A stretch of 64,000 nt of DNA from Marinomonas phaeophyticola. Lineage in GTDB: Bacteria > Pseudomonadota > Gammaproteobacteria > Pseudomonadales > Marinomonadaceae. A program made the translations under genes and the position numbers. The notes under the pieces are model-generated. The model had not been told where the DNA came from. It saw only the letters and a list, made by a program, of their open reading frames with translations, and made no database searches. Location of the stretch: assembly GCF_026966905.1 (NCBI RefSeq), contig NZ_JAPUBN010000013.1, positions 496,001-560,000 of the forward strand, read 5' to 3'. This document shows, one piece after another, positions 30,858-37,186 of the stretch (within the stretch, counting starts at the first letter, position 1; the number at the start of each line of letters is the position of its first letter).

Positions 30858-31085
30858 TTAATTTGAATAGCGAGCGGCGTCAATGATTGACCATAGGTGA
30901 ACTAATGCACCCACAATCCACATAAAGAAAAGTATCACGGTTGCGCTTAATGCATAGCACACAGCCGTTACTATAAAAAACAGAACCGCTTTCATGATGC
31001 GCCCCTGAACCAGCTGTCCCAACCCAGGTATGAAAATATTACAAATTGCGGCGATTACGTTACCGCCTGAACCTTGTTTTGCCAT
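30858..31085 (-). CDS. Small membrane protein, 75 aa
   Basis: It has two to three hydrophobic segments (about residues 10-25, 32-48 and 47-66) and a PGLGQLVQGR turn, a motif common in short membrane proteins that carry a PGLGQ-x-YxG-type hairpin. There is no enzymatic motif. It is transcribed toward the strong hairpin that separates it from tilS. Function unknown; AGG-type SD lies within the upstream bases but is weak. Confidence 0.7.
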   Translation of the reverse strand: MAKQGSGGNVIAAICNIFIPGLGQLVQGRIMKAVLFFIVTAVCYALSATVILFFMWIVGALVHLWSIIDAARYSN

Positions 31086-31150
31086 ATTGATGTCCGTTAT
31101 TAACGTCTTGTCGAGTTTTCAATTAGTTCTTAAGTGTAAGTGTAGATGCT

Positions 31151-32317
31151 TTAGATTGAAAGCTGTTTTCTAGCACTCACCCACACACTTAACATCGCAG
31201 CGACTATGAATGGAATCATGAGGATATTGAGTACTTCCCAGCCAAATACATTTTGCCAATAGCCCGCTAAAACACTGCCAATAGTTGCACCAGTGAAAAC
31301 TAAGAAATCGTTTAACCCCTGTACTTTGGCTTTGTCGGCCGGTTCATAGGTTTTGGTCAATAGGGTAGTGGCACCAATAAAGGTAAAGTTCCAACCAATG
31401 CCAAGAAAAATCAGAGCTGTCCAAAAATACCAATAGCCAGAGCCAAACTGATTTAATATAACGCACGTCAATAATAGCAAACAACCAGATTGTATAATCT
31501 TAGTCGTACCGTATTTTTGGATTAATTTACCGGTAAAGAAAGAAGGTGCAAACATGCCCAGCACATGCCATTGAATCACGGTGGCGGTATGACCAAAATG
31601 AAATCCATGACCATGCATAGCCAGGGGCGTTGCAGTCATTACAAGTGTCATCACGGCATAACCAATGACTCCCGAGGTAATCGCGGCGACTAGATTCGGT
31701 TGCTTTAATAGCGTTTTGTAGGATCTTGGGGTACCGGTTTGCTCTTCATGGGTTGGTTGTCGAAGAGGCAGCACAAGAATGAGTAAAGTGGTAAAAATAT
31801 AGAGTACTAATAAGGCCGCAAAAGCCCCGAGGTATTGGGTGTCGGGAACCATAAATTCAGCCCAAATAGCCATGTTAGGCCCTAAAATAGCGGCAATCAC
31901 CCCAGCGCCCATAATCAAGCTAATGGCCTGCGGTGTTTTATCATTAGGGGCATTTTCAATCGCGGCAAATCGATATTGTTGACCGACGCCGATGGCCATT
32001 CCCAAGAGTAATGTAGCGAAACAAAATAGAACAAAGTTTTCGCTTTTTAGTGCGTAGAAAGCAATCGTAGCACCAATGATGCCAACGAGATTGCCAATGA
32101 AAAAGCCTTTTTTGCGTCCTAAGGCTCTCATCATTAACGCTGCGGGTAAGGTAATCCCCATTAGCCCTAAGAACTGAGTTGCTATTGGTAAAGTAGCTAA
32201 AGATAAGCTCGGAGCCAATTTTTGTCCAATCAAAGCCGTAACAGAGACAAGCAGAATATTGCCGGTAATCAGTAATGCTTGTCCTAGGGCCAGCCCCCAA
32301 ACCGTAACTCCTAGCAT
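31151..32317 (-). CDS. Major facilitator superfamily transporter
   Basis: 388 residues with about twelve hydrophobic helices and an MFS motif A-like loop between helices 2 and 3 (ALGRKKGFFIGN). The second half has a matching loop (LIQKYGTTKII). It is a secondary transporter of unknown substrate; nothing in the neighbours (dapA downstream in genome order, a small membrane protein) gives a clue. Drug or small-metabolite efflux is the usual guess for single MFS genes of this length and remains only a guess. Confidence 0.88.
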   Translation of the reverse strand: MLGVTVWGLALGQALLITGNILLVSVTALIGQKLAPSLSLATLPIATQFLGLMGITLPAALMMRALGRKKGFFIGNLVGIIGATIAFYALKSENFVLFCFATLLLGMAIGVGQQYRFAAIENAPNDKTPQAISLIMGAGVIAAILGPNMAIWAEFMVPDTQYLGAFAALLVLYIFTTLLILVLPLRQPTHEEQTGTPRSYKTLLKQPNLVAAITSGVIGYAVMTLVMTATPLAMHGHGFHFGHTATVIQWHVLGMFAPSFFTGKLIQKYGTTKIIQSGCLLLLTCVILNQFGSGYWYFWTALIFLGIGWNFTFIGATTLLTKTYEPADKAKVQGLNDFLVFTGATIGSVLAGYWQNVFGWEVLNILMIPFIVAAMLSVWVSARKQLSI

Positions 32318-32428
32318 GTTTGTGTCCTTTTGTTGTGTTATTGCATCATGATGAGCGGAATAATATAGCAGAATAAGAAAAGGGATTATGGCTTTTTAGA
32401 TGGTCTTTTTTCATTTAAAGTTGCAATA

Positions 32429-32467
32429 AATGCATTTAGACAATCGATTCTTTTGTCTAAATGCATT
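32429..32467 (-). terminator. Hairpin downstream of dapA
   Basis: AATGCATTTAGACAA (32429-32443) pairs perfectly with TTGTCTAAATGCATT (32453-32467), 15 bp with a nine-base loop. It lies 13 bases after the dapA stop and upstream of the MFS gene on the same strand. The T-tract is weak on the minus side. Confidence 0.6.
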
Positions 32468-32480
32468 ATTTTTAGCAAAG

Positions 32481-33353
32481 TTAGATGAGCTGTAAGCCCA
32501 TCATGGCTTGCTTGATGATTTGTTTGCTTTGATCGGATAATGGCATGACAGGTAAGCGACACTCATCCGTGCACAATCCTAATAATGACATGCCATATTT
32601 TACGCCTGCAGGACTTGGTTCGCAGAATAGGGCGTCATGCAGAGTGAAGAGTTGGTCTTGTAAGGCTTGCGCTTGAATAAACTCACCAGCTAAGCAAAGT
32701 TTATGTAACTCGGCTACTTTTGCTGGAGCAATGTTTGAAGTGACAGAGATACAACCGTGTCCACCACCTGCATTGTAAGCAACCGACGTTAAGTCGTCGC
32801 CACTTAGGAAGCTGAAGGGCTTTTGGATTAAAGCGCGTTCGCGGATTGGACGTGTAAGATCGCCCGTTGCGTCTTTTACACCAAGGATTCTTGGTAATTC
32901 AGCAAGTTTCGCCAGGGTCTCAACTTCTAATCCCACAATGGCACGAGGTGGAATGTTGTAAACCACAATCGGTAGCTCTGAGTTGTCATGTACAAAGCGA
33001 TAGTGTTCATACAGGCCAGCTTGGTTGGGACGGTTGTAGTAACCTGCCACATGTAAGGTTGCATCAGCGCCGGATTTTAGAGCGTGATCTGAGTATTCAA
33101 CGGCTTCGACAGGGTTATTGGAGCCCGCACCTGCGATTACAGGAACGCGTTTGTTGGTTTCTTCGACTGTGATTTCAATAACACGTTTGTGTTCTGCTTC
33201 AGACAGGGTTGGGGATTCGCCCGTGGTACCAACAGGCACCAAACCATTAATGCCCTCATCAATCTGCCAGCGCACGATGCGTCTTAAAGCGTCTTCATCC
33301 AGTTGACCATTAATAAAAGGGGTTGCTAAAGCTGTAATTGCGCCGCGAAACAT
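32481..33353 (-). CDS. dapA: 4-hydroxy-tetrahydrodipicolinate synthase
   Basis: Condenses pyruvate with aspartate semialdehyde, the entry to lysine and diaminopimelate. Class I aldolase fold motifs: GTTGESPTL (substrate Thr pair), YNIPPRA (Tyr133) and LGVKDATGDL (Schiff-base lysine near 161). Length 290 is usual. SD AGGAC lies about 7 bases before ATG. It supplies the dapD-dapC-dapE steps encoded at 2.5-6.7 kb. The divergent leader region carries a hairpin described separately. Confidence 0.97.
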   Translation of the reverse strand: MFRGAITALATPFINGQLDEDALRRIVRWQIDEGINGLVPVGTTGESPTLSEAEHKRVIEITVEETNKRVPVIAGAGSNNPVEAVEYSDHALKSGADATLHVAGYYNRPNQAGLYEHYRFVHDNSELPIVVYNIPPRAIVGLEVETLAKLAELPRILGVKDATGDLTRPIRERALIQKPFSFLSGDDLTSVAYNAGGGHGCISVTSNIAPAKVAELHKLCLAGEFIQAQALQDQLFTLHDALFCEPSPAGVKYGMSLLGLCTDECRLPVMPLSDQSKQIIKQAMMGLQLI

Positions 33354-33371
33354 AAAATTGTCCTATTTAAT

Positions 33372-33470
33372 ATGACGCCAGCAGGGGAAGTAAACAAAAA
33401 AGGAATGCCTCACAACCTGATGGCTGTCGAGGTTAAAGATACTTACTTTAAACGAGCAGCCGTAATGTAA
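33372..33470 (+). CDS. Possible small ORF, 32 codons, running into a terminator
   Basis: An ATG-initiated frame starts 18 bases from the divergent dapA ATG and encodes 32 residues, with a charged second half (VEVKDTYFKRAAVM at the end). In-frame ATGs at 33405 and 33420 could be the real start; AGGA lies directly before 33405. Its TAA (33468-33470) is inside a strong plus-strand terminator hairpin, as expected for a short gene or a small RNA with its own terminator. No good SD sits before 33372. I recognise no family. Confidence 0.3.
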   Translation: MTPAGEVNKKGMPHNLMAVEVKDTYFKRAAVM

Positions 33471-33494
33471 GGTTTATTTACCTTACATTTTTTT
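33464..33494 (+). terminator. Rho-independent terminator in dapA upstream region
   Basis: AATGTAAGGT (33464-33473) pairs perfectly with ACCTTACATT (33480-33489), followed by a seven-base T-run on the plus strand. No annotated plus-strand gene precedes it, so it implies a short transcript here. On the minus strand it would be a hairpin in the dapA leader. Confidence 0.75.
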
Positions 33495-33622
33495 GCTACC
33501 TGTTTATAAGAAAATACGTTCATGATGATCTCTTCAAAATTGTGCTTTTATCCTGCCTAATCCCACTGGCTGTGTCAATTAAAACTTCAACATTCTTAAG
33601 AACCTATCTCCCCTTCCCAAAA
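33495..33622. other. Intergenic stretch upstream of dapA
   Basis: No gene is supported. The dapA promoter is expected here on the minus strand; a TTGACA hexamer (complement of TGTCAA near 33574-33579) is present but no well-spaced -10 follows. The 33.36-34.06 kb gap otherwise holds the small ORF, its terminator and three palindromic repeats. Confidence 0.4.
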
Positions 33623-33678
33623 CCCTAGTAGAATATAAAATATAGCTCTGGCCTTCAGGCCGACAAAGTACTTTTGAG
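33623..33678 (+). repeat. REP-like palindromic repeat, copy A
   Basis: Begins CCCTAG and contains GGCCTTCAGGCCGACAAAGT. It aligns with copy C (33855-33909) at about 41 of 56 positions, counted by eye. The core is an inverted repeat with a trailing ACAAAGT box, the look of intergenic REP-type elements. Confidence 0.6.
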
Positions 33679-33814
33679 TCATTCAAACTTTCTTGGAACG
33701 CACAAACACAAAAAGCCGGCGTCTTTTCTGCTTGCGACACTGTCGTCGTCAGCACAGAAAAAACGCAGACTTTTCATCTAGCGATCACATCACACCTAAA
33801 ACGAGAATCTTCAA

Positions 33815-33840
33815 GGTCGGCATTTATGCCGACAAAACTA
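33815..33840 (+). repeat. REP-like palindromic repeat, copy B
   Basis: GTCGGCAT (33816-33823) and ATGCCGAC (33826-33833) are a perfect 8-bp palindrome with a two-base loop, followed by AAAACTA. It shares the inverted core plus GACAAA tail of copies A and C, but its left flank is diverged. Confidence 0.55.
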
Positions 33841-33854
33841 TCTACCCCCGCAAG

Positions 33855-33909
33855 CCCTATTGGAACCTAAAATTTAGGTAGGCCCTTAGGTCAACAAAGT
33901 GTTTTAGAG
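33855..33909 (+). repeat. REP-like palindromic repeat, copy C
   Basis: Begins CCCTAT, contains the palindrome CCTAAAATTTAGG and then GGCCCTTAGGTCAACAAAGT. It is a diverged direct repeat of copy A about 232 bases upstream. The element lies immediately before the broken nuclease-like gene. Confidence 0.6.
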
Positions 33910-33914
33910 GCTCG

Positions 33915-34004
33915 ATGGTAATCGAATTTCGCCAAGCCTACGAACAAGGAGCCTTATCGACGATTGAAAAGACAACGTTGGATGGCACACTGAGTCAGTT
34001 ATAG
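33915..34004 (+). CDS. Possible 29-codon ORF, maybe a gene remnant
   Basis: ATG with AGAGG 4 bases upstream opens a frame starting MVIEFRQAYEQGALSTIEKT and ending at TAG, two bases before the next ATG (34007). It may be a leader peptide or the remains of a longer gene. No family recognised; length makes chance likely. Confidence 0.2.
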   Translation: MVIEFRQAYEQGALSTIEKTTLDGTLSQL

Positions 34005-34006
34005 CC

Positions 34007-34877
34007 ATGGATTCGCCACTGTATAACCGCTTAGTAGTTAAATTTCTTTTGGAATCGAGCATGGAAAAGCAAATAGAATCGTATTTGGCAACGGATTTTG
34101 AGAGGAAGTTGTTCTCGGCTTCGGCTGCGTATTTAGAGAACAAAGATGACCCGCTCAGGATTAATAGCTTTGCCTATTCTTTAAGGGAGCTTATTCGTAA
34201 TGTTTTTGAGCGACGCGCTCCAGAGGAAAAGGTCAAGTCTTGCTCTTGATTCAAAAAAGAAACTGATAACGGGAAGCCAAGTAGAAAGCAGAGATATATC
34301 TATTGTGTTCAAGGTGGTCTAACTCACAAGTTCGTTTCCGACGAGTTAGGTATGGATGTTTTTGGACCATGGAAAGAGATCAAAGAAACTATCGATTCTC
34401 TTTCAAAGTTTACGCACGTCAATGAAACTACCTTCGACATAACAGATGAAAAATGCCAAAGTCTTTCTGAAGAAGCGCTTGGTATCTTACTGTCAATATT
34501 CAACATGATAGAAGATACAAGAAATGAATTACATTGTGAATTAGCCTCTCATATCGACAGCGAACTGATGAGCACATTCATTTCTAATAGCATGCCTGAT
34601 ATCGACATTCTCAGCCATCAAAGTTACGTTGAACACTCGGAGGTTACTGACTACGAACTAACTGACATTGATAATTTAGAGGTGATATTTAAAGGGGAAG
34701 GTGGAAGGTGTTGCTCATGTTTCTCAAAATTACGGTAAAGGTGACGATGCTTGTGAAATAAATGAGGAATACCCTTTTGAGTTTACAGGGTCTAGCAGTG
34801 TTACCAAGCCGTATGATTTATCCATACCTCCCGAAAGTATTTCAATAGATGTTAGTAGCTGGTTTGGCGAGGAATAA
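34007..34877 (+). pseudogene. Broken gene resembling predicted pPIWI-associated nuclease
   Basis: One open frame carries, from ATG 34061 (GGAATCGAG upstream) or 34007, a protein interrupted by TGA at 34247-34249, where Trp is expected (KSCS-stop-FKKETDNGKP). It resumes in the same frame (RYIYCVQGGL, LSKFTHVNETTFDI) and then shifts by +1 near 34700-34710, after which HVSQNYGKGDDA and YPFEF continue to TAA 34875-34877. The pattern SLRELIRNVFERRAPEEKVKSC, then a basic segment, QGGL and the LSK-x-TH motif recalls proteins labelled predicted pPIWI-associating nuclease; this is from memory and moderately sure. Two independent lesions point to decay. The stop overlaps an attC-like site, so it looks like a captured cassette. 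Confidence 0.6.
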
Positions 34878-35004
34878 TTTAACAAGGCTGTCTAGTACGC
34901 GCCTATCGGCGCCGAACAAATTTTCCGTTGCTCGTTTTGCACTTTAACGCTACGCTAGCACAAAAAAATCAACTACAAATTTGCCGCTAACAGCGGCGTT
35001 AGTT
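34877..35004 (+). other. attC-like integron cassette recombination site
   Basis: Starts with ATTTAAC (fits RYYYAAC) directly on the stop of the broken nuclease-like gene, continues AAGGCTGTC, and ends AACAGCGGCGTTAG. The outer ends are partly complementary, CAGC/GCTG and GTTA/TAAC, and internal inverted repeats (GCGCC-TATC-GGCGCC, GCCGCTAACAGCGGC) fill about 128 bases. This architecture and the terminal GGCGTTAG resemble attC sites of chromosomal integron cassettes. No integrase is in the window. The last core box does not fully fit GTTRRRY. Confidence 0.55.
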
Positions 35005-35010
35005 GCCTTC

Positions 35011-35289
35011 TTACTCCGGTGGAAAATTCTGTTTTTGGTGTAAAACTCGCATGATTCTAATCGTTTCACCATCAACCCAATAAGAAACAATCATTGATAC
35101 TTCTGGAATAATTAGCACTCTTCCATGAAACATGTCTCTTTTTACACCCATTAGTGGATGCTCTAGTAAGCTCTCAACTTTAGTTTCAATAATTTGGTCA
35201 GTTTTTTCAGCTGCACTTGGATTAAAGTCAAAAAGAAACTCAAAGATTTTTTCACGATCATTTAGTGACTCTTCTTCCCAAAAAATCAT
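35011..35289 (-). CDS. RelE/ParE-family toxin
   Basis: 92 residues with the compact RelE/ParE layout: an N-terminal helical part (REKIFEFLFDFNPSAAEKTDQIIE), LLEHPLMGVKRDMF, then strands RVLIIPEVSMIVSYWVDGETIRIMRVLHQKQNFP. The C-terminal RVLH motif is typical. Toxins of this fold cleave mRNA on the ribosome or poison gyrase; the sequence does not decide which. Its ATG overlaps the antitoxin stop by 4 bases (ATGA), so the pair is translationally coupled. Its stop is only a few bases from the attC-like site. Confidence 0.88.
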   Translation of the reverse strand: MIFWEEESLNDREKIFEFLFDFNPSAAEKTDQIIETKVESLLEHPLMGVKRDMFHGRVLIIPEVSMIVSYWVDGETIRIMRVLHQKQNFPPE

Positions 35290-35570
35290 GACTTATCTCT
35301 ATTACGGATTTTTTGTTTTCTTGCTTCCATTAAGGCTTTAGCGTCATCATGTACAATAAAGTTAGCTTTTCCGTTGTCAAACTTGTTAAATGCTGCATTT
35401 ATTTGTTCTTTTAACCATGTATCATGGCTCATAGATTTACGTTGTTCTTCAGCTAAGCTTTCCGTAAGTTCGCGGCATGCGTCACTTAAAGTTCTGCCTT
35501 GGCTTTCAGTCATTAGCTGCGCTAAGCGCTTAGTTTCTTCATCGACTCTAAATTGAATTCGAGTATCCAT
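35286..35570 (-). CDS. RelB/DinJ-like antitoxin
   Basis: 94 residues with an N-terminal ribbon-helix-helix segment (DTRIQFRVDEETKRLAQLMTESQGRTLSDACRELTE, in part) that should bind the operator as a dimer, and a charged C-terminal tail that should wrap the toxin (NFIVHDDAKALMEARKQKI). GAGGTAA lies ahead of the ATG. Its order before the toxin is usual for autoregulated type II modules. Confidence 0.87.
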   Translation of the reverse strand: MDTRIQFRVDEETKRLAQLMTESQGRTLSDACRELTESLAEEQRKSMSHDTWLKEQINAAFNKFDNGKANFIVHDDAKALMEARKQKIRNRDKS

Positions 35571-35589
35571 TATAAATTACCTCAAAATT

Positions 35590-35607
35590 ATTTTTGTACA
35601 CACAAAT
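35590..35607 (-). promoter_or_regulatory. Candidate operator of toxin-antitoxin operon
   Basis: ATTTTTGTACACACAAAT is an imperfect palindrome (7 of 8 positions per half match) 20 bases upstream of the antitoxin ATG. Its position suits binding by the ribbon-helix-helix antitoxin. A TTGACA hexamer lies about 20 bases further upstream on the minus strand. Confidence 0.4.
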
Positions 35608-35647
35608 GTTAGCACTGAGGTTGTGTCAAGGCAATTAACACACCAAT

Positions 35648-35723
35648 AATACAGGCCACCCATAAGGTTATTGATCTTTTTTTGATCACGATCTAAACTA
35701 GAAAAATCAAACTCAAGGATGAG
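35648..35723 (+). repeat. Diverged intergenic repeat, copy X
   Basis: The left part (from AATACAGGCC through GTTATTGA) matches copy Z at 36380-36410; the right part, ending CAAACTCAAGGATGAG, matches copy Y at 36955-36993. The rest of the 340-base gap 35571-35911 holds the toxin-antitoxin promoter region and nothing else I can support. Confidence 0.5.
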
Positions 35724-35911
35724 GAAAAGAGTAATCTAAGACACCCATGTAGTTTATTTATTTCAATTAGTTAGGTGATTACACCGTATATAGATGTAAA
35801 AGAAAGTAAGTATTTGAGCGGTAATCTAGAGTTTGGGACTTCCTTTGCCGCTCTTCCTGGCGGTTTATTTGAAACTTGTAATAAAGCTGTTAGTTAAAAG
35901 GTCAGGTTAAC

Positions 35912-36337
35912 GTGAAAAATTTTACGCTTTTATGTTTAGTCACTATATTGAGTTTCGGAGCTCTTGGTGAAACCTTTCTAGAAGGTCTTGCACTAAGTAT
36001 TTCTGAAACACCGTATTCAGCCATTATTGAACCTATTAGCTATACGACCCATCATGAAATTGAAAATCACGAAATGATCACAATTGTACGAGCAAAAATG
36101 ATCCGTTCTATTAGAGGGTCGCTAGCTCAAGAATTTGATTTTATTGTTGCTTCTGAAATTGGTGATACACTCGGTAAAATTGGTGAGCCAATTCTTATCT
36201 CTTTTTGTGAATTCGATGAAAATTTTTACTTTGCAGGCGTAGGTTCTGCTTTTATACCAACTAAAAACATTCAAATGCATGCAGAACGAATAGCAAAAAA
36301 TGTGAGCAAGACTCAAGTTGACTATGACTTTTGTTAA
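35912..36337 (+). CDS. Secreted hypothetical protein, 141 aa
   Basis: A GTG start gives a signal peptide (KNFTLLCLVTILSFGALG, cleavage near Gly-Glu) and a mature part of about 120 residues. It contains a beta-rich segment TIVRAKMIRSIRGSLAQEFDFIVASEI and a single pair of cysteines (ISFCEF and the C-terminal Cys) that could form a disulfide in the periplasm. No family recognised. It stands alone in the accessory island, flanked by diverged repeats X and Z, as a cassette-like unit would. Confidence 0.6.
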   Translation: MKNFTLLCLVTILSFGALGETFLEGLALSISETPYSAIIEPISYTTHHEIENHEMITIVRAKMIRSIRGSLAQEFDFIVASEIGDTLGKIGEPILISFCEFDENFYFAGVGSAFIPTKNIQMHAERIAKNVSKTQVDYDFC

Positions 36338-36379
36338 ATTAGGTGTTAAGTAACAGGTAACCCGGTTTATGATAAGAGC

Positions 36380-36410
36380 AATACAGACCCCATCATGTTA
36401 TTGAATTTTC
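36380..36410 (+). repeat. Diverged intergenic repeat, copy Z
   Basis: AATACAGACC followed by GTTATTGAATTTTC matches the left half of copy X at about 26 of 33 positions by eye. It lies between the secreted protein and the MazG-like gene. Further right, on the minus strand near 36410-36480, a short open stretch without start codon may be gene debris. Confidence 0.4.
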
Positions 36411-36516
36411 ACAGTTGGGTGTCTTTGATTTCTTGTTTTAGTGTGATGATTGACTCAATTAGAGCATTAACGATCTCTTTAATTTATAACGTGTTGTGCT
36501 TTTTAGGTGGGGTTGT

Positions 36517-36885
36517 ATGAATGAGTTTGATAAATTGCTTAGGATAGCAAAGCGTAAATCAACGTTTGATGATAGCAACAAATGGTCAAGTGGCTCAGAG
36601 ACTTATCTGGTTGAAATTAAAAATGAAGTAGATGAAGTCTTAGAGGAAATGCCTAAATCTCGGAAGTGTTATTTAGAAGATGAGTTAGGCGATGTTCTTT
36701 GGGATTACCTTAATGCCTTGGTCGCTTTAGAAAAAGAAAGAGGAGTTAATGCTAGAGAGGTTATAGCGCGAGCTTGTCAAAAGTATGAAGAAAGAATATC
36801 GGCCATCGAATCAGGTGATACTTGGTCAAACATTAAAGAGAAGCAAAAAGCATCCCTAGAAAAGGAATATCAATCTAATACATAG
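36517..36885 (+). CDS. MazG-like nucleotide pyrophosphohydrolase
   Basis: 122 residues with the all-alpha NTP-PPase metal motif EVDE (37-40) then ELGD (56-59), matching EXXE-X(12-28)-EXXD. Such proteins hydrolyse nucleoside triphosphates to monophosphates, and single-domain members are common in integron cassettes and phage-like islands. ATG 36517 is chosen for the AGGTGGGG just upstream; an ATG 7 codons earlier is in frame. Substrate unknown. Confidence 0.8.
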   Translation: MNEFDKLLRIAKRKSTFDDSNKWSSGSETYLVEIKNEVDEVLEEMPKSRKCYLEDELGDVLWDYLNALVALEKERGVNAREVIARACQKYEERISAIESGDTWSNIKEKQKASLEKEYQSNT

Positions 36886-36954
36886 CTCACTTTCCGTAAC
36901 AAGTGTAACCTCCCATGCCGTTATGAGGTGTCCATCACTTTATTGGTACTTATA

Positions 36955-36993
36955 TGACCACTGTCTAAAAAGAAGAGCAAACTCAAGGATGAG
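36955..36993 (+). repeat. Diverged intergenic repeat, copy Y
   Basis: Shares TGAYCAC-like start, TCTAAA and an exact CAAACTCAAGGATGAG (36978-36993) with copy X. The 301-base gap 36886-37186 holds this repeat and presumably the helicase promoter; I see no gene in it. Confidence 0.5.
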
Positions 36994-37186
36994 TTGATCA
37001 TTATGATTAGGGGAAGAAGCGAATAAAATCAGTTTGCGACAGTAAGTGATTTTTTACTAAGCCTATTACCGTATCAAAACACAATAGACAAGGCCCAGTA
37101 GGGCGTCTACCATAATTTAATTCACTTAGGTTTGTAAAAATGCGCTATCATAGAGGGTTATTTTCCTAGCTTTGAGCCCTATATAA

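Noticed and set aside
33354..33560. Lysine riboswitch before dapA
   Set aside because: The leader is short and the only clear structure is the plus-strand terminator; no lysine aptamer pattern was recognised.
33693..33881. A 62-codon open frame within the repeat region before the broken nuclease gene
   Set aside because: It spans the REP-like palindromes, is low in complexity and basic, has no SD and crosses repeat B. Chance opening is more likely than a gene.
36410..36480. Minus-strand open stretch ending KQEIKDTQL
   Set aside because: It has no start codon before an upstream in-frame stop; at most it is debris of an old gene.
34877..36993. CRISPR array
   Set aside because: Repeats are few, diverged and separated by genes; there are no regular spacers and no cas genes.
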